A stretch of DNA of 63,867 bases from Streptomyces hayashii (lineage in GTDB: Bacteria > Actinomycetota > Actinomycetes > Streptomycetales > Streptomycetaceae): assembly GCF_024539815.1 (NCBI RefSeq), contig NZ_JAHHIU010000100.1:1-63867 (forward strand). The letters are read 5' to 3'. The notes beneath the pieces were generated by a model that ran no database searches, had not been told where the DNA came from, and worked only from the letters and a program-made list of their open reading frames with translations. Shown piece after piece: positions 26,243 to 34,753 of the stretch. Position 1 is the stretch's first letter. Every line of letters starts with the position of its first letter. A program made the position numbers and the translations under genes.

Positions 26243-27502
26243 GTGAGGGAACGTGGAAGGCCCGGTGGGAACCGCGGCTGGCTGCTCCGTCTCGTCATCG
26301 CCTTCGGCTTCGCGCAGGGGGCGGTGTCGATGGCCAGGCCCGCCGTGTCCTACCGGGCCCTCGCGCTGGGCGCGGACGAGCGGGCGATCGGCGTCATCGC
26401 GGGCGTGTACGCCCTGTTGCCGCTCTTCGCCGCCGTGCCGCTCGGCCGGCGCACCGACCACGGCCGCTGCGCCCCGCTGCTGCCCGTCGGCGTGGTCCTG
26501 ATCAGCGGCGGCTGCGTGCTGAGCGGCGTGGCCGGTTCACTGGCGACGATGGCCCTGTGGAGCGGGGTGATGGGGCTCGGCCACCTCTGCTTCGTCATCG
26601 GCTCCCAGTCGCTCGTGGCACGGCAGTCCGCACCGCACGAACAGGACCGCAACTTCGGCCACTTCACCATCGGCGCCTCCCTCGGCCAGCTGGTCGGTCC
26701 GGTCGCGGCCGGAGCGCTGATCGACGGCGCCGACATGGCCCGCAGCAGCGCCCTGGCCCTGCTGGTCGCGGGCGCGGGCTGCGCGATGGCGTTCACCTCG
26801 CTGTGGCGCGTCGAGCGCCGCGACACCGCCGCCGACTCCCGCGGCGGGCCGGGCGACCGTGTCCCCGTCGGCCGCATCCTGCACACGCGGGGCGTCCCGG
26901 CCGGCATTCTGATCAGCCTCTCGGTGCTGTCCGCGACCGACATCCTCACCGCCTACCTGCCGGTGGTGGGCGAGCACCGGGGCATCGCGCCGGCCGTGAT
27001 CGGCGTGCTGCTCAGCGTCCGTGCCGCGGCCTCCATCGCGTGCCGGCTCGTCCTGACCCCGCTGCTGCGACTGCTCGGCCGGACGGCGCTGCTGTGTGTG
27101 ACCTGTCTGCTGGCGGCCGTGCTGTGCGCCGGCATCGCGCTGCCGGCGCCGGTCTGGGCGCTGGGCGCGATCCTCGCGGGGCTCGGCTTCTGCCTCGGCG
27201 TCGGCCAGCCGCTGTCCATGACGACGGTCGTCCGGGCCGCACCGGAAGGCGCCCGCTCCACCGCCCTGGCGCTGCGGCTCACCGGAAACCGGCTCGGCCA
27301 GGTCGCCGCGCCCGCCGCCGCCGGTCTGGTGGCCGGGGTGGCGGGCGTGGCCGCGCCGTTCGTGATGCTGGGTGCGCTGTTGCTGCTGTCGGCGGGGGTG
27401 GCCGTACGGTCGTCGGGAGGTCCGCGCGAGGGCGAGGCGGCGGGCGCGGTCCCGCCGGGCCGCCGGTCCGAGGCGGGGTTGCGCCGGTCGAGCGATGTCT
27501 GA
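26243..27502 (+). CDS. Major facilitator superfamily permease
   Basis: This 419-residue protein has 12 predicted membrane segments. The loop 2-3 motif is YALLPLFAAVPLGRRTDHGR, typical of MFS exporters. It starts (GTG 26243) seven bases after the citrate transporter stop, so the genes are likely co-transcribed. The substrate is unknown. The C-terminal tail of about 25 residues is hydrophilic. Confidence 0.85.
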   Translation: MRERGRPGGNRGWLLRLVIAFGFAQGAVSMARPAVSYRALALGADERAIGVIAGVYALLPLFAAVPLGRRTDHGRCAPLLPVGVVLISGGCVLSGVAGSLATMALWSGVMGLGHLCFVIGSQSLVARQSAPHEQDRNFGHFTIGASLGQLVGPVAAGALIDGADMARSSALALLVAGAGCAMAFTSLWRVERRDTAADSRGGPGDRVPVGRILHTRGVPAGILISLSVLSATDILTAYLPVVGEHRGIAPAVIGVLLSVRAAASIACRLVLTPLLRLLGRTALLCVTCLLAAVLCAGIALPAPVWALGAILAGLGFCLGVGQPLSMTTVVRAAPEGARSTALALRLTGNRLGQVAAPAAAGLVAGVAGVAAPFVMLGALLLLSAGVAVRSSGGPREGEAAGAVPPGRRSEAGLRRSSDV

Positions 27503-27605
27503 CGGCGCGTCGGGCGGCGCTCCCACAGTCGGGGGCGTCGATGTGAAAGAGAGTCAGGTGCAAGAGCGATTTGTATGAAAATCGTCCTGACTCGGAGGAA
27601 TGCGC

Positions 27606-28370
27606 ATGTCCAGCTCGACGCTCCCGCCCGCATTCGGCGCCCGCCTCGGCGCCACGGCTCTCACGGTGCTCGCCGCGGCGGGTTTCACCTGCCTCGCGGC
27701 GCCGACCGCCGTGGCCGTGGGGGAGGCCGGCGACATCAGGATCCACCGCGAGCAGGTACCCCCCGGCGTCTCCAAGGACGACCCGGTGGCCTGCCGGTTC
27801 TACCTCGACGCCGCCAACTTCGGCGAACTGCCGACCGTCGGCTACACCATCAAGGCGCGGCCCCCGGCCCTCGACACCGCCACGGTCACCGGCACCATCA
27901 CCCTGACCGACGGCGCCGGGCACACCGGCACCCTGGGGCTCGCCGAGGGGTCCTACACGCTGGAATGGACCCTTCCGGCCGCGGCCCCCGGCGCCCCTCC
28001 GGCCCCCTCGCCCAAGGTGAAGGTCTTCAAGATCAGCTGCCCCGAGGGACAGCGCGGCGGCAACGAGGGCCCGAACCGGCCGATCACGGACGACGGCCGC
28101 GAGGTCGCGGCACAGAACGGCCCGAACGGCGGCGGCCCGAACGGCGGCGGCCAGGGTGGCAACGGACAGAACGGCAACGGACAGGGCGGCGGCTGGAGCG
28201 GTGAGAAGGGCAGCGGCCCGGCGGGCGGCGTCCACGCAGGCGGCGGCGGACTCGCCGACACCTCGCAGTCCTTCACCCCGCTCGCGGGGGCCGCGGCCGT
28301 CGGCCTGGTGGCCGTCGGCGGCGTCGCCTACTTCCGACTGACCCGCCGGCGCAACCATGGTGCCGCGTAG
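27606..28370 (+). CDS. Exported Gly/Asn-rich protein with LAxT-type sorting signal
   Basis: This 254-residue protein has a signal peptide ending near AVAVGEAGD and a beta-rich domain of about 130 residues with two Cys. A low-complexity stretch of GPNGGG and NGQNGN units follows. The C-terminus has the order of a cell-wall sorting signal: LADTS, a hydrophobic segment and RLTRRR. LADTS is close to the LAxTG motif used by actinobacterial sortases. ATG 27606 is better spaced from GGAGG than the ATG six bases earlier. A sortase gene overlaps its end, so the two form a substrate-enzyme pair. Confidence 0.8.
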   Translation: MSSSTLPPAFGARLGATALTVLAAAGFTCLAAPTAVAVGEAGDIRIHREQVPPGVSKDDPVACRFYLDAANFGELPTVGYTIKARPPALDTATVTGTITLTDGAGHTGTLGLAEGSYTLEWTLPAAAPGAPPAPSPKVKVFKISCPEGQRGGNEGPNRPITDDGREVAAQNGPNGGGPNGGGQGGNGQNGNGQGGGWSGEKGSGPAGGVHAGGGGLADTSQSFTPLAGAAAVGLVAVGGVAYFRLTRRRNHGAA

Positions 28371-29073
28371 GCGCGTACGCAGGCCCTGGTACCGGACGCG
28401 TGGCTTCCGCCTCACCAGGACGGCCGTGCTGACGGTCGTCCTGGTGACGGTCGGCGTCCGGTGCGGGGGGCACGACGGACCGGCTTCCCCGGCCCGGGCG
28501 GGCCGGGCGGCGTCCGACGGCGCCCCGGCCGCCCCGGCCCCCGGGGGTGACGCGGAAGAGGGCCGGACGGAGGGGAAGAAGGGCTCCGAGCGGCCCGAAC
28601 GGCCGCCACGCCCGCTGACCCGGTCCCCGGCGACCACTCTGCGCGTGCCCTCCCTGGGCATCGACGCGCCGATCGTCCCCCTCCGGGTCGGTCCCGACCG
28701 GCACCTGGGGACGCCGCCGGTGGACGACCCCGAGCTCGTCGGCTGGTACGCGGGCGGCCCGACCCCGGGAGAGCGGGGCACGGCGATCGCCGTCGGCCAT
28801 CGCGACACCAGGACCGGCCCCGCGGTCTTCGCCGGCCTCGCGCGCGTGGCGCGCGGGGCCCGGATCGAAGCACGGCGCGCCGACGGCCGCACCGCCGTCT
28901 ACACCGTGGACCGGGTGCGGGTCTTCGACAAGGCCACCTTCCCCGACAAGGAGGTCTACGGCCCGAGCAAGCGGCCCGAGCTCAGGGTCCTCACCTGCGG
29001 GGGACTCTTCCGCCGCGCGACGGGCTACACCAGCAACGTCGTCGTCTTCGCCCATCTCACGCAGACCCGCTGA
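28357..29073 (+). CDS. Class F-like sortase
   Basis: This 238-residue protein has an N-terminal membrane anchor (LTRTAVLTVVLVTVGV) and a Pro/Gly-rich linker. The sortase core contains VPSLGIDAPIVPL, the catalytic His in AVGHRDT, the catalytic Cys in LTCGG and an Arg in RRATGY. It is a transpeptidase that should attach the upstream LADTS-bearing protein to the cell wall. The start lies 14 bases inside the upstream gene, so the genes are coupled. Confidence 0.88.
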   Translation: MVPRRRVRRPWYRTRGFRLTRTAVLTVVLVTVGVRCGGHDGPASPARAGRAASDGAPAAPAPGGDAEEGRTEGKKGSERPERPPRPLTRSPATTLRVPSLGIDAPIVPLRVGPDRHLGTPPVDDPELVGWYAGGPTPGERGTAIAVGHRDTRTGPAVFAGLARVARGARIEARRADGRTAVYTVDRVRVFDKATFPDKEVYGPSKRPELRVLTCGGLFRRATGYTSNVVVFAHLTQTR

Positions 29074-29316
29074 ACCGGCGCCGGGCCGAGCCCGCCGCCC
29101 ACGGCCCGCAGTCCCGCGAGCCCGGCGCCCGGTGAACCGGCAGGCCCGGTCTCCCGCCGGTCGGACAGCGGCGTGGCGATCCGGCCCCCTCCTCCCACGG
29201 CCTGCACGGTCCGTCAACGCCCCTGACTCGACCGGCGCGCCTGCCGCCTCGGCCGGCCCCGCCCCGGCCGGGCCGGAGGAGTGAGCAGGCGTACTACCGT
29301 GTCCCCTGGCGCCGGA

Positions 29317-29336
29317 AAACTAACGACGCTAGTTTA
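29317..29336. promoter_or_regulatory. TetR operator copy 1 (AAACTA-N7-TAGTTT) before the aldehyde dehydrogenase gene
   Basis: The perfect 6-base arms are separated by 7 bases, 37 bases before the ATG. The same element with one changed base occurs at 34704-34724, between the TetR gene and the acyl-CoA dehydrogenase gene it faces. This is the basis for linking the two loci. The rest of the 299-base gap from 29074 holds no gene I can support. Confidence 0.6.
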
Positions 29337-29372
29337 GGTCGCGGACGACGACGCCCGCCCGGAGGGAACGCG

Positions 29373-30761
29373 ATGAAGGCACACGACGGCATCTACCTCG
29401 ACGGAGCGTGGCGCCCGGCCGCGGGCCAGGACGTGATCGAGGTCGTCGACCCGGTGGACGAGCAGGTCATCGCCCGGGTCCCGGCCGCCGGGGCCGACGA
29501 CGTCGACGCCGCGGTGCGCGCCGCCCGGGCCGCACTGCCCGGCTGGTCCGCGACGCCGCCCGCCGGGCGCGCGGCCCGCCTGACCGCGCTGCGGGACGTC
29601 CTGGCAGCCCGCAAGGACGAGATCGCCGAGACCGTCACCGCCGAACTCGGCTCCCCCCTGGCCTTCTCGCAGGCGGTCCACGCGGCCGTGCCGATCGCGG
29701 TCGCGGCCTCCTACGCCGAACTGGCCGCGACCCACGCCTTCGAGGAGAGGGTCGGCAACTCCACCGTCTTCCACGAGCCGATCGGCGTGGTCGGCGCGAT
29801 CACCCCCTGGAACTACCCGCTCCACCAGATCGTCGCCAAGGTCGCCCCGGCGCTCGCCGCGGGCTGCACGGTGGTCCTCAAGCCCGCCGAGGACACCCCG
29901 CTCACCGCCCAGCTGTTCGCCGAGGCGGTCCACGAGGCGGGCGTCCCGGCCGGAGTGTTCAACCTGGTCACCGGGCTGGGCCCGGTCGCCGGCCAGGCCC
30001 TGGCCGAACACCCCGAGGTCGACCTCGTCTCCTTCACCGGCTCCACCGACGTCGGCCGGCGGATCGCGGCGACCGCGGGCGCGGCCGTCAAGAAGGCGGC
30101 CCTCGAACTCGGCGGCAAGTCCGCCAACGTCATCCTGCCCAGCGCCGACCTGGCCAGGGCCGTCAACGTGGGCGTCGCCAACGTGATGTCCAACTCGGGC
30201 CAGACCTGCAGCGCCTGGACGCGGATGCTCGTCCACCGCGACCGGTACGACGAGGCGGTCGCTCTCGCCGCCGCGGCCGCCGCCAAGTACGCCGACCGCA
30301 TCGGCCCGGTCGTCAGCGCCCGCCAGCGCGAGCGCGTGCTCGGGTACATCGAGAAGGGCGTGGCGGAGGGGGCCCGGCTGGTGGCAGGTGGCCCCGGATC
30401 CCCGCGCGAACAGGGCTACTTCGTCCGCCCCACGGTCTTCGCCGACGTCACCCCCGACATGACGATCGCCCAGGAGGAGATCTTCGGCCCCGTCCTGTGC
30501 GTGCTGCGCTACGAGGACGAGGAGGACGCCCTGCGGATCGCCAACGGCACGGTGTACGGACTCGCCGGCGCCGTCTGGGCCGGCGACGAGGCGGAGGCGG
30601 TGGCCTTCGCCCGCAGGATGGACACCGGTCAGGTCGACGTCAACGGCGGGCGCTTCAACCCGCTGGCTCCCTTCGGCGGTTACAAGCAGTCGGGCGTCGG
30701 CCGCGAGCTCGGCGCGCACGGTCTCGCCGAATACCTCCAGACCAAGTCCCTCCAGTTCTAA
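29373..30761 (+). CDS. NAD(P)-dependent aldehyde dehydrogenase
   Basis: This 462-residue protein is of family length. It shows the catalytic Cys in NSGQTCSAW, the Glu in LELGGKSAN, and the nucleotide-binding FTGSTDVGRRIA. It oxidises an aldehyde to its acid. ATG 29373 follows GGAGGG. An alcohol dehydrogenase gene follows after 14 bases; together they would oxidise an alcohol to its acid, or act in series on a shared substrate. Control is probably by the TetR protein at 34045-34677. Confidence 0.93.
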   Translation: MKAHDGIYLDGAWRPAAGQDVIEVVDPVDEQVIARVPAAGADDVDAAVRAARAALPGWSATPPAGRAARLTALRDVLAARKDEIAETVTAELGSPLAFSQAVHAAVPIAVAASYAELAATHAFEERVGNSTVFHEPIGVVGAITPWNYPLHQIVAKVAPALAAGCTVVLKPAEDTPLTAQLFAEAVHEAGVPAGVFNLVTGLGPVAGQALAEHPEVDLVSFTGSTDVGRRIAATAGAAVKKAALELGGKSANVILPSADLARAVNVGVANVMSNSGQTCSAWTRMLVHRDRYDEAVALAAAAAAKYADRIGPVVSARQRERVLGYIEKGVAEGARLVAGGPGSPREQGYFVRPTVFADVTPDMTIAQEEIFGPVLCVLRYEDEEDALRIANGTVYGLAGAVWAGDEAEAVAFARRMDTGQVDVNGGRFNPLAPFGGYKQSGVGRELGAHGLAEYLQTKSLQF

Positions 30762-30775
30762 GGGAGTCATCGACC

Positions 30776-31858
30776 ATGGCTGTCCGCGCCGCCGTACTCC
30801 CCGCCGTCGGGGCCCCGCTGGAGATCACGGAGATCGACCTGCCCGAGCCGGGGCCCGGCCGGGTCCGCGTCCGGCTCGCCGCCGCCGGGGTGTGCCATTC
30901 CGACCTGTCCCTGTCCGACGGCACCATGCGGGTGCCGGTGCCCGCCGTGCTCGGACACGAGGGCGCCGGCACCGTCGTCTCCGTCGGCGAGGGCGTCGAG
31001 CGTCTCGCCCCGGGCGATCAGGTGGTCCTCAACTGGGCCCCGTCCTGCGGCGCCTGTCACGCCTGCTCCCTCGGCGAGGTCTGGCTGTGCGCCAACGCCC
31101 TCGCCGGGGCCGCCGAGGTCTACGCCCGCACGACGCACGGCACGGACCTCCACCCCGGCCTGAACGTCGCCGCCTTCGCCGAGGAGACCGTCGTCCCGGC
31201 CTACTGCGCCCTGCCTCTGCCGGACGGCATCCCCCTCACCGACGCGGCCCTGCTCGGCTGCGCCGTCCTCACCGGCTACGGCGCGGTCCACCACTCCGCC
31301 CGGGTCCGGTCGGGCGAGACGGTCGCCGTCTTCGGCGTCGGCGGGGTCGGACTCGCCACCCTCCAGGCGGCCCGCATCGCCGGGGCCTCGACGATCGTCG
31401 CCGTCGACGTCTCCCCCGAGAAGGAGGCGCTGGCCCGCGCGGCGGGGGCCACGGAGTACGTCGTCGCCTCCGACCGCACGGCCCGCGACATCCGCGGCCT
31501 CACCGGCGGCCAGGGAGTCGACGTGGCCGTGGAGTGCGTGGGCCGCGCCGTCACCGTCCGCACCGCGTGGGAGTCCACCCGGCGCGGCGGCCGCACCACC
31601 GTCGTCGGCATCGGCGGCAAGGACCAGCAGGTCGTCTTCAACGCACTGGAGCTCTTCCACTGGGGCCGCACCCTCTCGGGCTGCGTCTACGGAAACTCCG
31701 ACCCGGTGAAGGACCTCCCGGTCCTGGCCGACCACGTCCGGTCCGGCCGCCTCGATCTGAGCGCGCTGGTCACCGAGCGCATCGGGCTGGCGGACATCCC
31801 GGCCGCCTTCGACAACATGCTGGCGGGCAAGGGCGGGCGGGCGCTGGTGATCTTCTGA
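30776..31858 (+). CDS. Zinc-dependent alcohol dehydrogenase (MDR family)
   Basis: This 360-residue protein has the catalytic zinc ligands in GVCHSD and GHEGAG and the structural zinc cluster CGACHACSLGEVWLC. The Rossmann motif is VFGVGGVGLA. The length and loops match class III-like (formaldehyde/NDMA or broad aryl/alkyl) alcohol dehydrogenases. It is the second gene of an operon with the aldehyde dehydrogenase. Confidence 0.93.
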   Translation: MAVRAAVLPAVGAPLEITEIDLPEPGPGRVRVRLAAAGVCHSDLSLSDGTMRVPVPAVLGHEGAGTVVSVGEGVERLAPGDQVVLNWAPSCGACHACSLGEVWLCANALAGAAEVYARTTHGTDLHPGLNVAAFAEETVVPAYCALPLPDGIPLTDAALLGCAVLTGYGAVHHSARVRSGETVAVFGVGGVGLATLQAARIAGASTIVAVDVSPEKEALARAAGATEYVVASDRTARDIRGLTGGQGVDVAVECVGRAVTVRTAWESTRRGGRTTVVGIGGKDQQVVFNALELFHWGRTLSGCVYGNSDPVKDLPVLADHVRSGRLDLSALVTERIGLADIPAAFDNMLAGKGGRALVIF

Positions 31859-31920
31859 CGTCCGTGCGGCGGGCGGCCCCGGCGCCGCTCGCCCGGCGAG
31901 CCGGTCGGGGCGACCGGGAC

Positions 31921-31990
31921 CTCCGCCCACGGACCTCCGCCCACGGATCTGCGCCCACGGATCTCCGCCCACGGATCTGCGCCCACGCGC
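31921..31990. repeat. Five 14-bp tandem repeats
   Basis: Units of the form CTCCGCCCACGGAT or CTGCGCCCACGGAT repeat five times head-to-tail between the convergent ends of the alcohol dehydrogenase and EamA genes. No coding role is seen. Confidence 0.75.
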
Positions 31991-32072
31991 GGTTCCGGTG
32001 CCTGCCGAGTGGTCGACGGCGGGGAGAGCAACGGGGAGGACGGCAATACCGTCTCCCCCCGGTCGCGACCGC

Positions 32073-33101
32073 TCAGGTCCCGGTCTCCACGCCCGCTGCC
32101 CCCGCGGTCGTGGCCTCCGCGCCCGCGCTCCCGGCGGACGGGAGCGCTCCGGGCGCAGTCCCCGCGGTCACGGTCCCGGCGTCGGCCCCCACGGCCGGAA
32201 CCGGCGGCGTCGCGCGCGGTCCGGACCGGGACACGGCCACCCCCGCCAGACACAGCGCCCCGCCCGCCAGGGTGAGCGGGCCCGGCACCTCGCCGAGCGC
32301 CAGCCACGACATCCCCACGACCAGCGCGGGCACCGCGTACGTGGTCGCCCCCATGCGGCTGGCCGTCGTCCGGGCCAGCGCGTACGCCCACGTGGTGAAC
32401 GCCAGCGCGGTCGGGAAGACACCCAGGTAGACCATGTTCAGCGTCGCGGAGAGCGGCGCGTCGGCCGTCTCGTGGACCAGCTGTCCCGCGAACGGCAGAC
32501 ACACCACCGCCCCGACGGCACATCCGAACGTCGTCACCTGCAGCGCGCTCGCCCGGGTCAGGGCCGGCTTCTGCGCGACGACCCCGCCCGCGTAGCCGAC
32601 GGCGGCGAGCAGACACAGCACCACTCCCAGCACGGACGATCCGCCCCGGCCGGACATCGACAGCCCCACCGCGACCGCGCCCGCGAAGGACACCGCCATC
32701 CCCGCCAGCAGCCGCGGCGGCATCGAGTCGCCGAGCAGCCGCGCGCCGAGCAGCGCGATGAGGATCGGCCCGGTGTTGACGACCAGGGCCGCCGTCCCCG
32801 CGTCCACCTGCTGCTCGCCCCAGTTGAGCACCACCATGTAGATGCCGAACCACAGCACCCCGGACGCGGCGATCCCGCGCCAGGCGGACCGCGGCGGCCA
32901 CCCTTCGCGCCGTATCGCGCAGACGACTCCCAGCACGGCCGCGCCGGACAGCAGCCGCCCGAGCGCCAGTGCCCCCGGCGAGTAGGCGTCCCCCGCGCTG
33001 CGGATCGAGACGAAGGCGGACGCCCACAGAACGACGCTGACCGCGGCCGCTCCGGCGGCCGCCCATTCCGTACGACGTCCCGCTCGCGGTGCACTGCTCA
33101 T
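32073..33101 (-). CDS. EamA/DMT-family transporter
   Basis: This 342-residue protein has ten hydrophobic segments in two EamA repeats. It starts VVLWASAFVSIRSAG, and the second half includes VVLCLLAAVGYAGGVVAQK and GVFPTALAFTTWAYAL. The last 45 residues are a hydrophilic Ala/Gly/Thr tail. It is probably an exporter of amino acids or other small metabolites. Two adjacent ATGs (33104, 33101) fit; the second has better spacing from GGAG. Confidence 0.85.
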   Translation of the reverse strand: MSSAPRAGRRTEWAAAGAAAVSVVLWASAFVSIRSAGDAYSPGALALGRLLSGAAVLGVVCAIRREGWPPRSAWRGIAASGVLWFGIYMVVLNWGEQQVDAGTAALVVNTGPILIALLGARLLGDSMPPRLLAGMAVSFAGAVAVGLSMSGRGGSSVLGVVLCLLAAVGYAGGVVAQKPALTRASALQVTTFGCAVGAVVCLPFAGQLVHETADAPLSATLNMVYLGVFPTALAFTTWAYALARTTASRMGATTYAVPALVVGMSWLALGEVPGPLTLAGGALCLAGVAVSRSGPRATPPVPAVGADAGTVTAGTAPGALPSAGSAGAEATTAGAAGVETGT

Positions 33102-33235
33102 CATGGTCTCCAGGCTAGGAAGGAAGAGGGCCGGGGTCTCGCGGATTTCGGACGAGGAGCCGACGGCGGAGCGCACGAGCGGGCCTTGCCCGCCTCGCCG
33201 TGCCTCGCCGTGCCTCGCCGTGTCGTCGGCGTCGG

Positions 33236-33997
33236 TCAGCGCAGTGCCGCCGCCTCGATGCCCAGGAGCTCGGCCAGCGCCCGCTCGCCGGCCGGCGTCA
33301 GCTTCACCGCCCGCTCCGAGCCGATGCGCACGCACCAGCCCGCGTCGAGGGCGTGCCGGCACAGGGCCGCTCCCGCCGCGCCCGCCAGGTGGGGACGGCG
33401 CTCGGTCCAGTCGAGGCAGGCGCGGGCGAGCGGCCGGCGGGTCGTCCGGTCGAGCGCGATGCCGTTGCCCGTGAACCAGCGCACCCCGGCCTCGGTGAGC
33501 ACGAACCCTGCGGCCCCGTCCTCCCGCCCGCCCGCCCCGCTCAGCAGCCCACGCGCCGTGAACCCGTCGGTGAGGGCGATGCCGAGCCGTCCGGCCAGGT
33601 GGTCGTAGCAGGTGCGTCCCCGCGCCATCGCCGAACCGGCCGTCGTCGCCCGCAGGCCGCGCGGTCCGCGGGCGGGGTCCGGGGCGACCTGGGCGGCGAG
33701 GTCCTCCAGGAGCTGCGCGACCCGGGTGTCGAGGAGCCGGACGTAGCGGTGCCGCCCTTGCCGTTCCTCGGCCAGCAGCCCGCCCGCGACCAGCTTGCCC
33801 AGGTGCTCGCTCAGCGTCGACGCGGCCACGCCCGCGTGCCGGGCCAGCTCACCGGCGGTCCAGGCCCGTCCGTCGAGCAGCGCGAGCAGACAGGCGGCCC
33901 GTGTCTCGTCCGCGACCAGCCCGGCGAGCGCGGCCAGTCCCGACGCCCGTGCGTCCCGATGATCACCCGTGTGTGTGTCGCTCACGCGGTCCAGCAT
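33236..33997 (-). CDS. ArsR-type winged-helix regulator
   Basis: This 253-residue protein has an N-terminal ArsR helix-turn-helix (TAGELARHAGVAASTLSEHLGKL, then GRHRYVRL) and an unusually long C-terminal part of about 150 residues. That part ends with a second winged-helix-like segment containing FVLTEAGVRWF. Proteins of this layout are common in streptomycetes. It is upstream of and on the same strand as the EamA gene (134-base gap), which it may regulate. Confidence 0.82.
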   Translation of the reverse strand: MLDRVSDTHTGDHRDARASGLAALAGLVADETRAACLLALLDGRAWTAGELARHAGVAASTLSEHLGKLVAGGLLAEERQGRHRYVRLLDTRVAQLLEDLAAQVAPDPARGPRGLRATTAGSAMARGRTCYDHLAGRLGIALTDGFTARGLLSGAGGREDGAAGFVLTEAGVRWFTGNGIALDRTTRRPLARACLDWTERRPHLAGAAGAALCRHALDAGWCVRIGSERAVKLTPAGERALAELLGIEAAALR

Positions 33998-34044
33998 GCG
34001 TGACGAACGGTTCGGCCCGCACCGAACCGTGCTCGCCGGCCGGG

Positions 34045-34677
34045 CTAGGGGAGCTGCTCGAACTGCCGGGCGAGCCCCTCCAGCAGGGCCGTCAGGCCGG
34101 TGTCGAAGGCCCGCTCGTCGATCTTCTCCTGCTGGTCGGCGAGCAGGTGGGCCTGGCCGAGGTGCGGATAGTCGGCGGGGTCGTACGCGCTCACGTCGTC
34201 GACGAAGCCGCCGGCGAACGAGCCGAGCGCGGAGCCCATGACGAAGTACCGCATCAGCGCGCCGATGGACGTGGCCTGCGAGGGCGGCCAGCCGGCGCGG
34301 ACCATCGCGCCGTACACCGCGTCGGCCAGCCGCAGACCGGCGGGGCGTCGGCCGGGGCCCCGGGCGAGCACCGGGACGATGTTCGGATGGTCGCGCAGTG
34401 CGGCCCGGTAGGAGACGGCCCAGTCGTGCAGCGCGGTGCGCCAGTCACGGTCGTCCTCGAACATCGACAGGTCGACCTGAGCGCTCACCGAGTCGGCGAC
34501 GGCCTCCAGGATCTCGTCCTTCGTGCGGAAGTGGTTGTACAGCGAGGGCCCGCTCACCCCCAGTTCCGCGGCGAGCCGGCGGGTGGAGACGGCCGCGAGC
34601 CCCTCCGCGTCCACGAGTGCCCGTGCCGCCTGGACGATCCGGTCGGTGCTGAGGAGGGGCTTGCGCGGTCGGGCCAT
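34045..34677 (-). CDS. TetR-family regulator of the acyl-CoA dehydrogenase and ALDH/ADH genes
   Basis: This 210-residue protein has the helix-turn-helix TRRLAAELGVSGPSLYNHFRTK and a TetR_C-type ligand domain. It is divergent from the acyl-CoA dehydrogenase gene, with the inverted repeat 34704-34724 between them. The repeat recurs before the ALDH gene 5 kb away, so the regulator probably controls both. ATG 34677 is preferred to the ATG three codons upstream. Confidence 0.88.
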   Translation of the reverse strand: MARPRKPLLSTDRIVQAARALVDAEGLAAVSTRRLAAELGVSGPSLYNHFRTKDEILEAVADSVSAQVDLSMFEDDRDWRTALHDWAVSYRAALRDHPNIVPVLARGPGRRPAGLRLADAVYGAMVRAGWPPSQATSIGALMRYFVMGSALGSFAGGFVDDVSAYDPADYPHLGQAHLLADQQEKIDERAFDTGLTALLEGLARQFEQLP

Positions 34678-34703
34678 GGCGCACATAGTAGGGCTGCACC
34701 ATG

Positions 34704-34724
34704 TAAACTAGCAGTGCTAATTTA
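34704..34724. promoter_or_regulatory. TetR operator copy 2 (AAACTA-N7-TAATTT)
   Basis: This site has one mismatch to the perfect site at 29317-29336, with the same arm length and spacing. It lies 27 bases before the tetR ATG on one side and 30 bases before the acyl-CoA dehydrogenase start on the other. Confidence 0.6.
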
Positions 34725-34753
34725 AAGTGTGACTTCGTCGGTGGGGTGATCTC

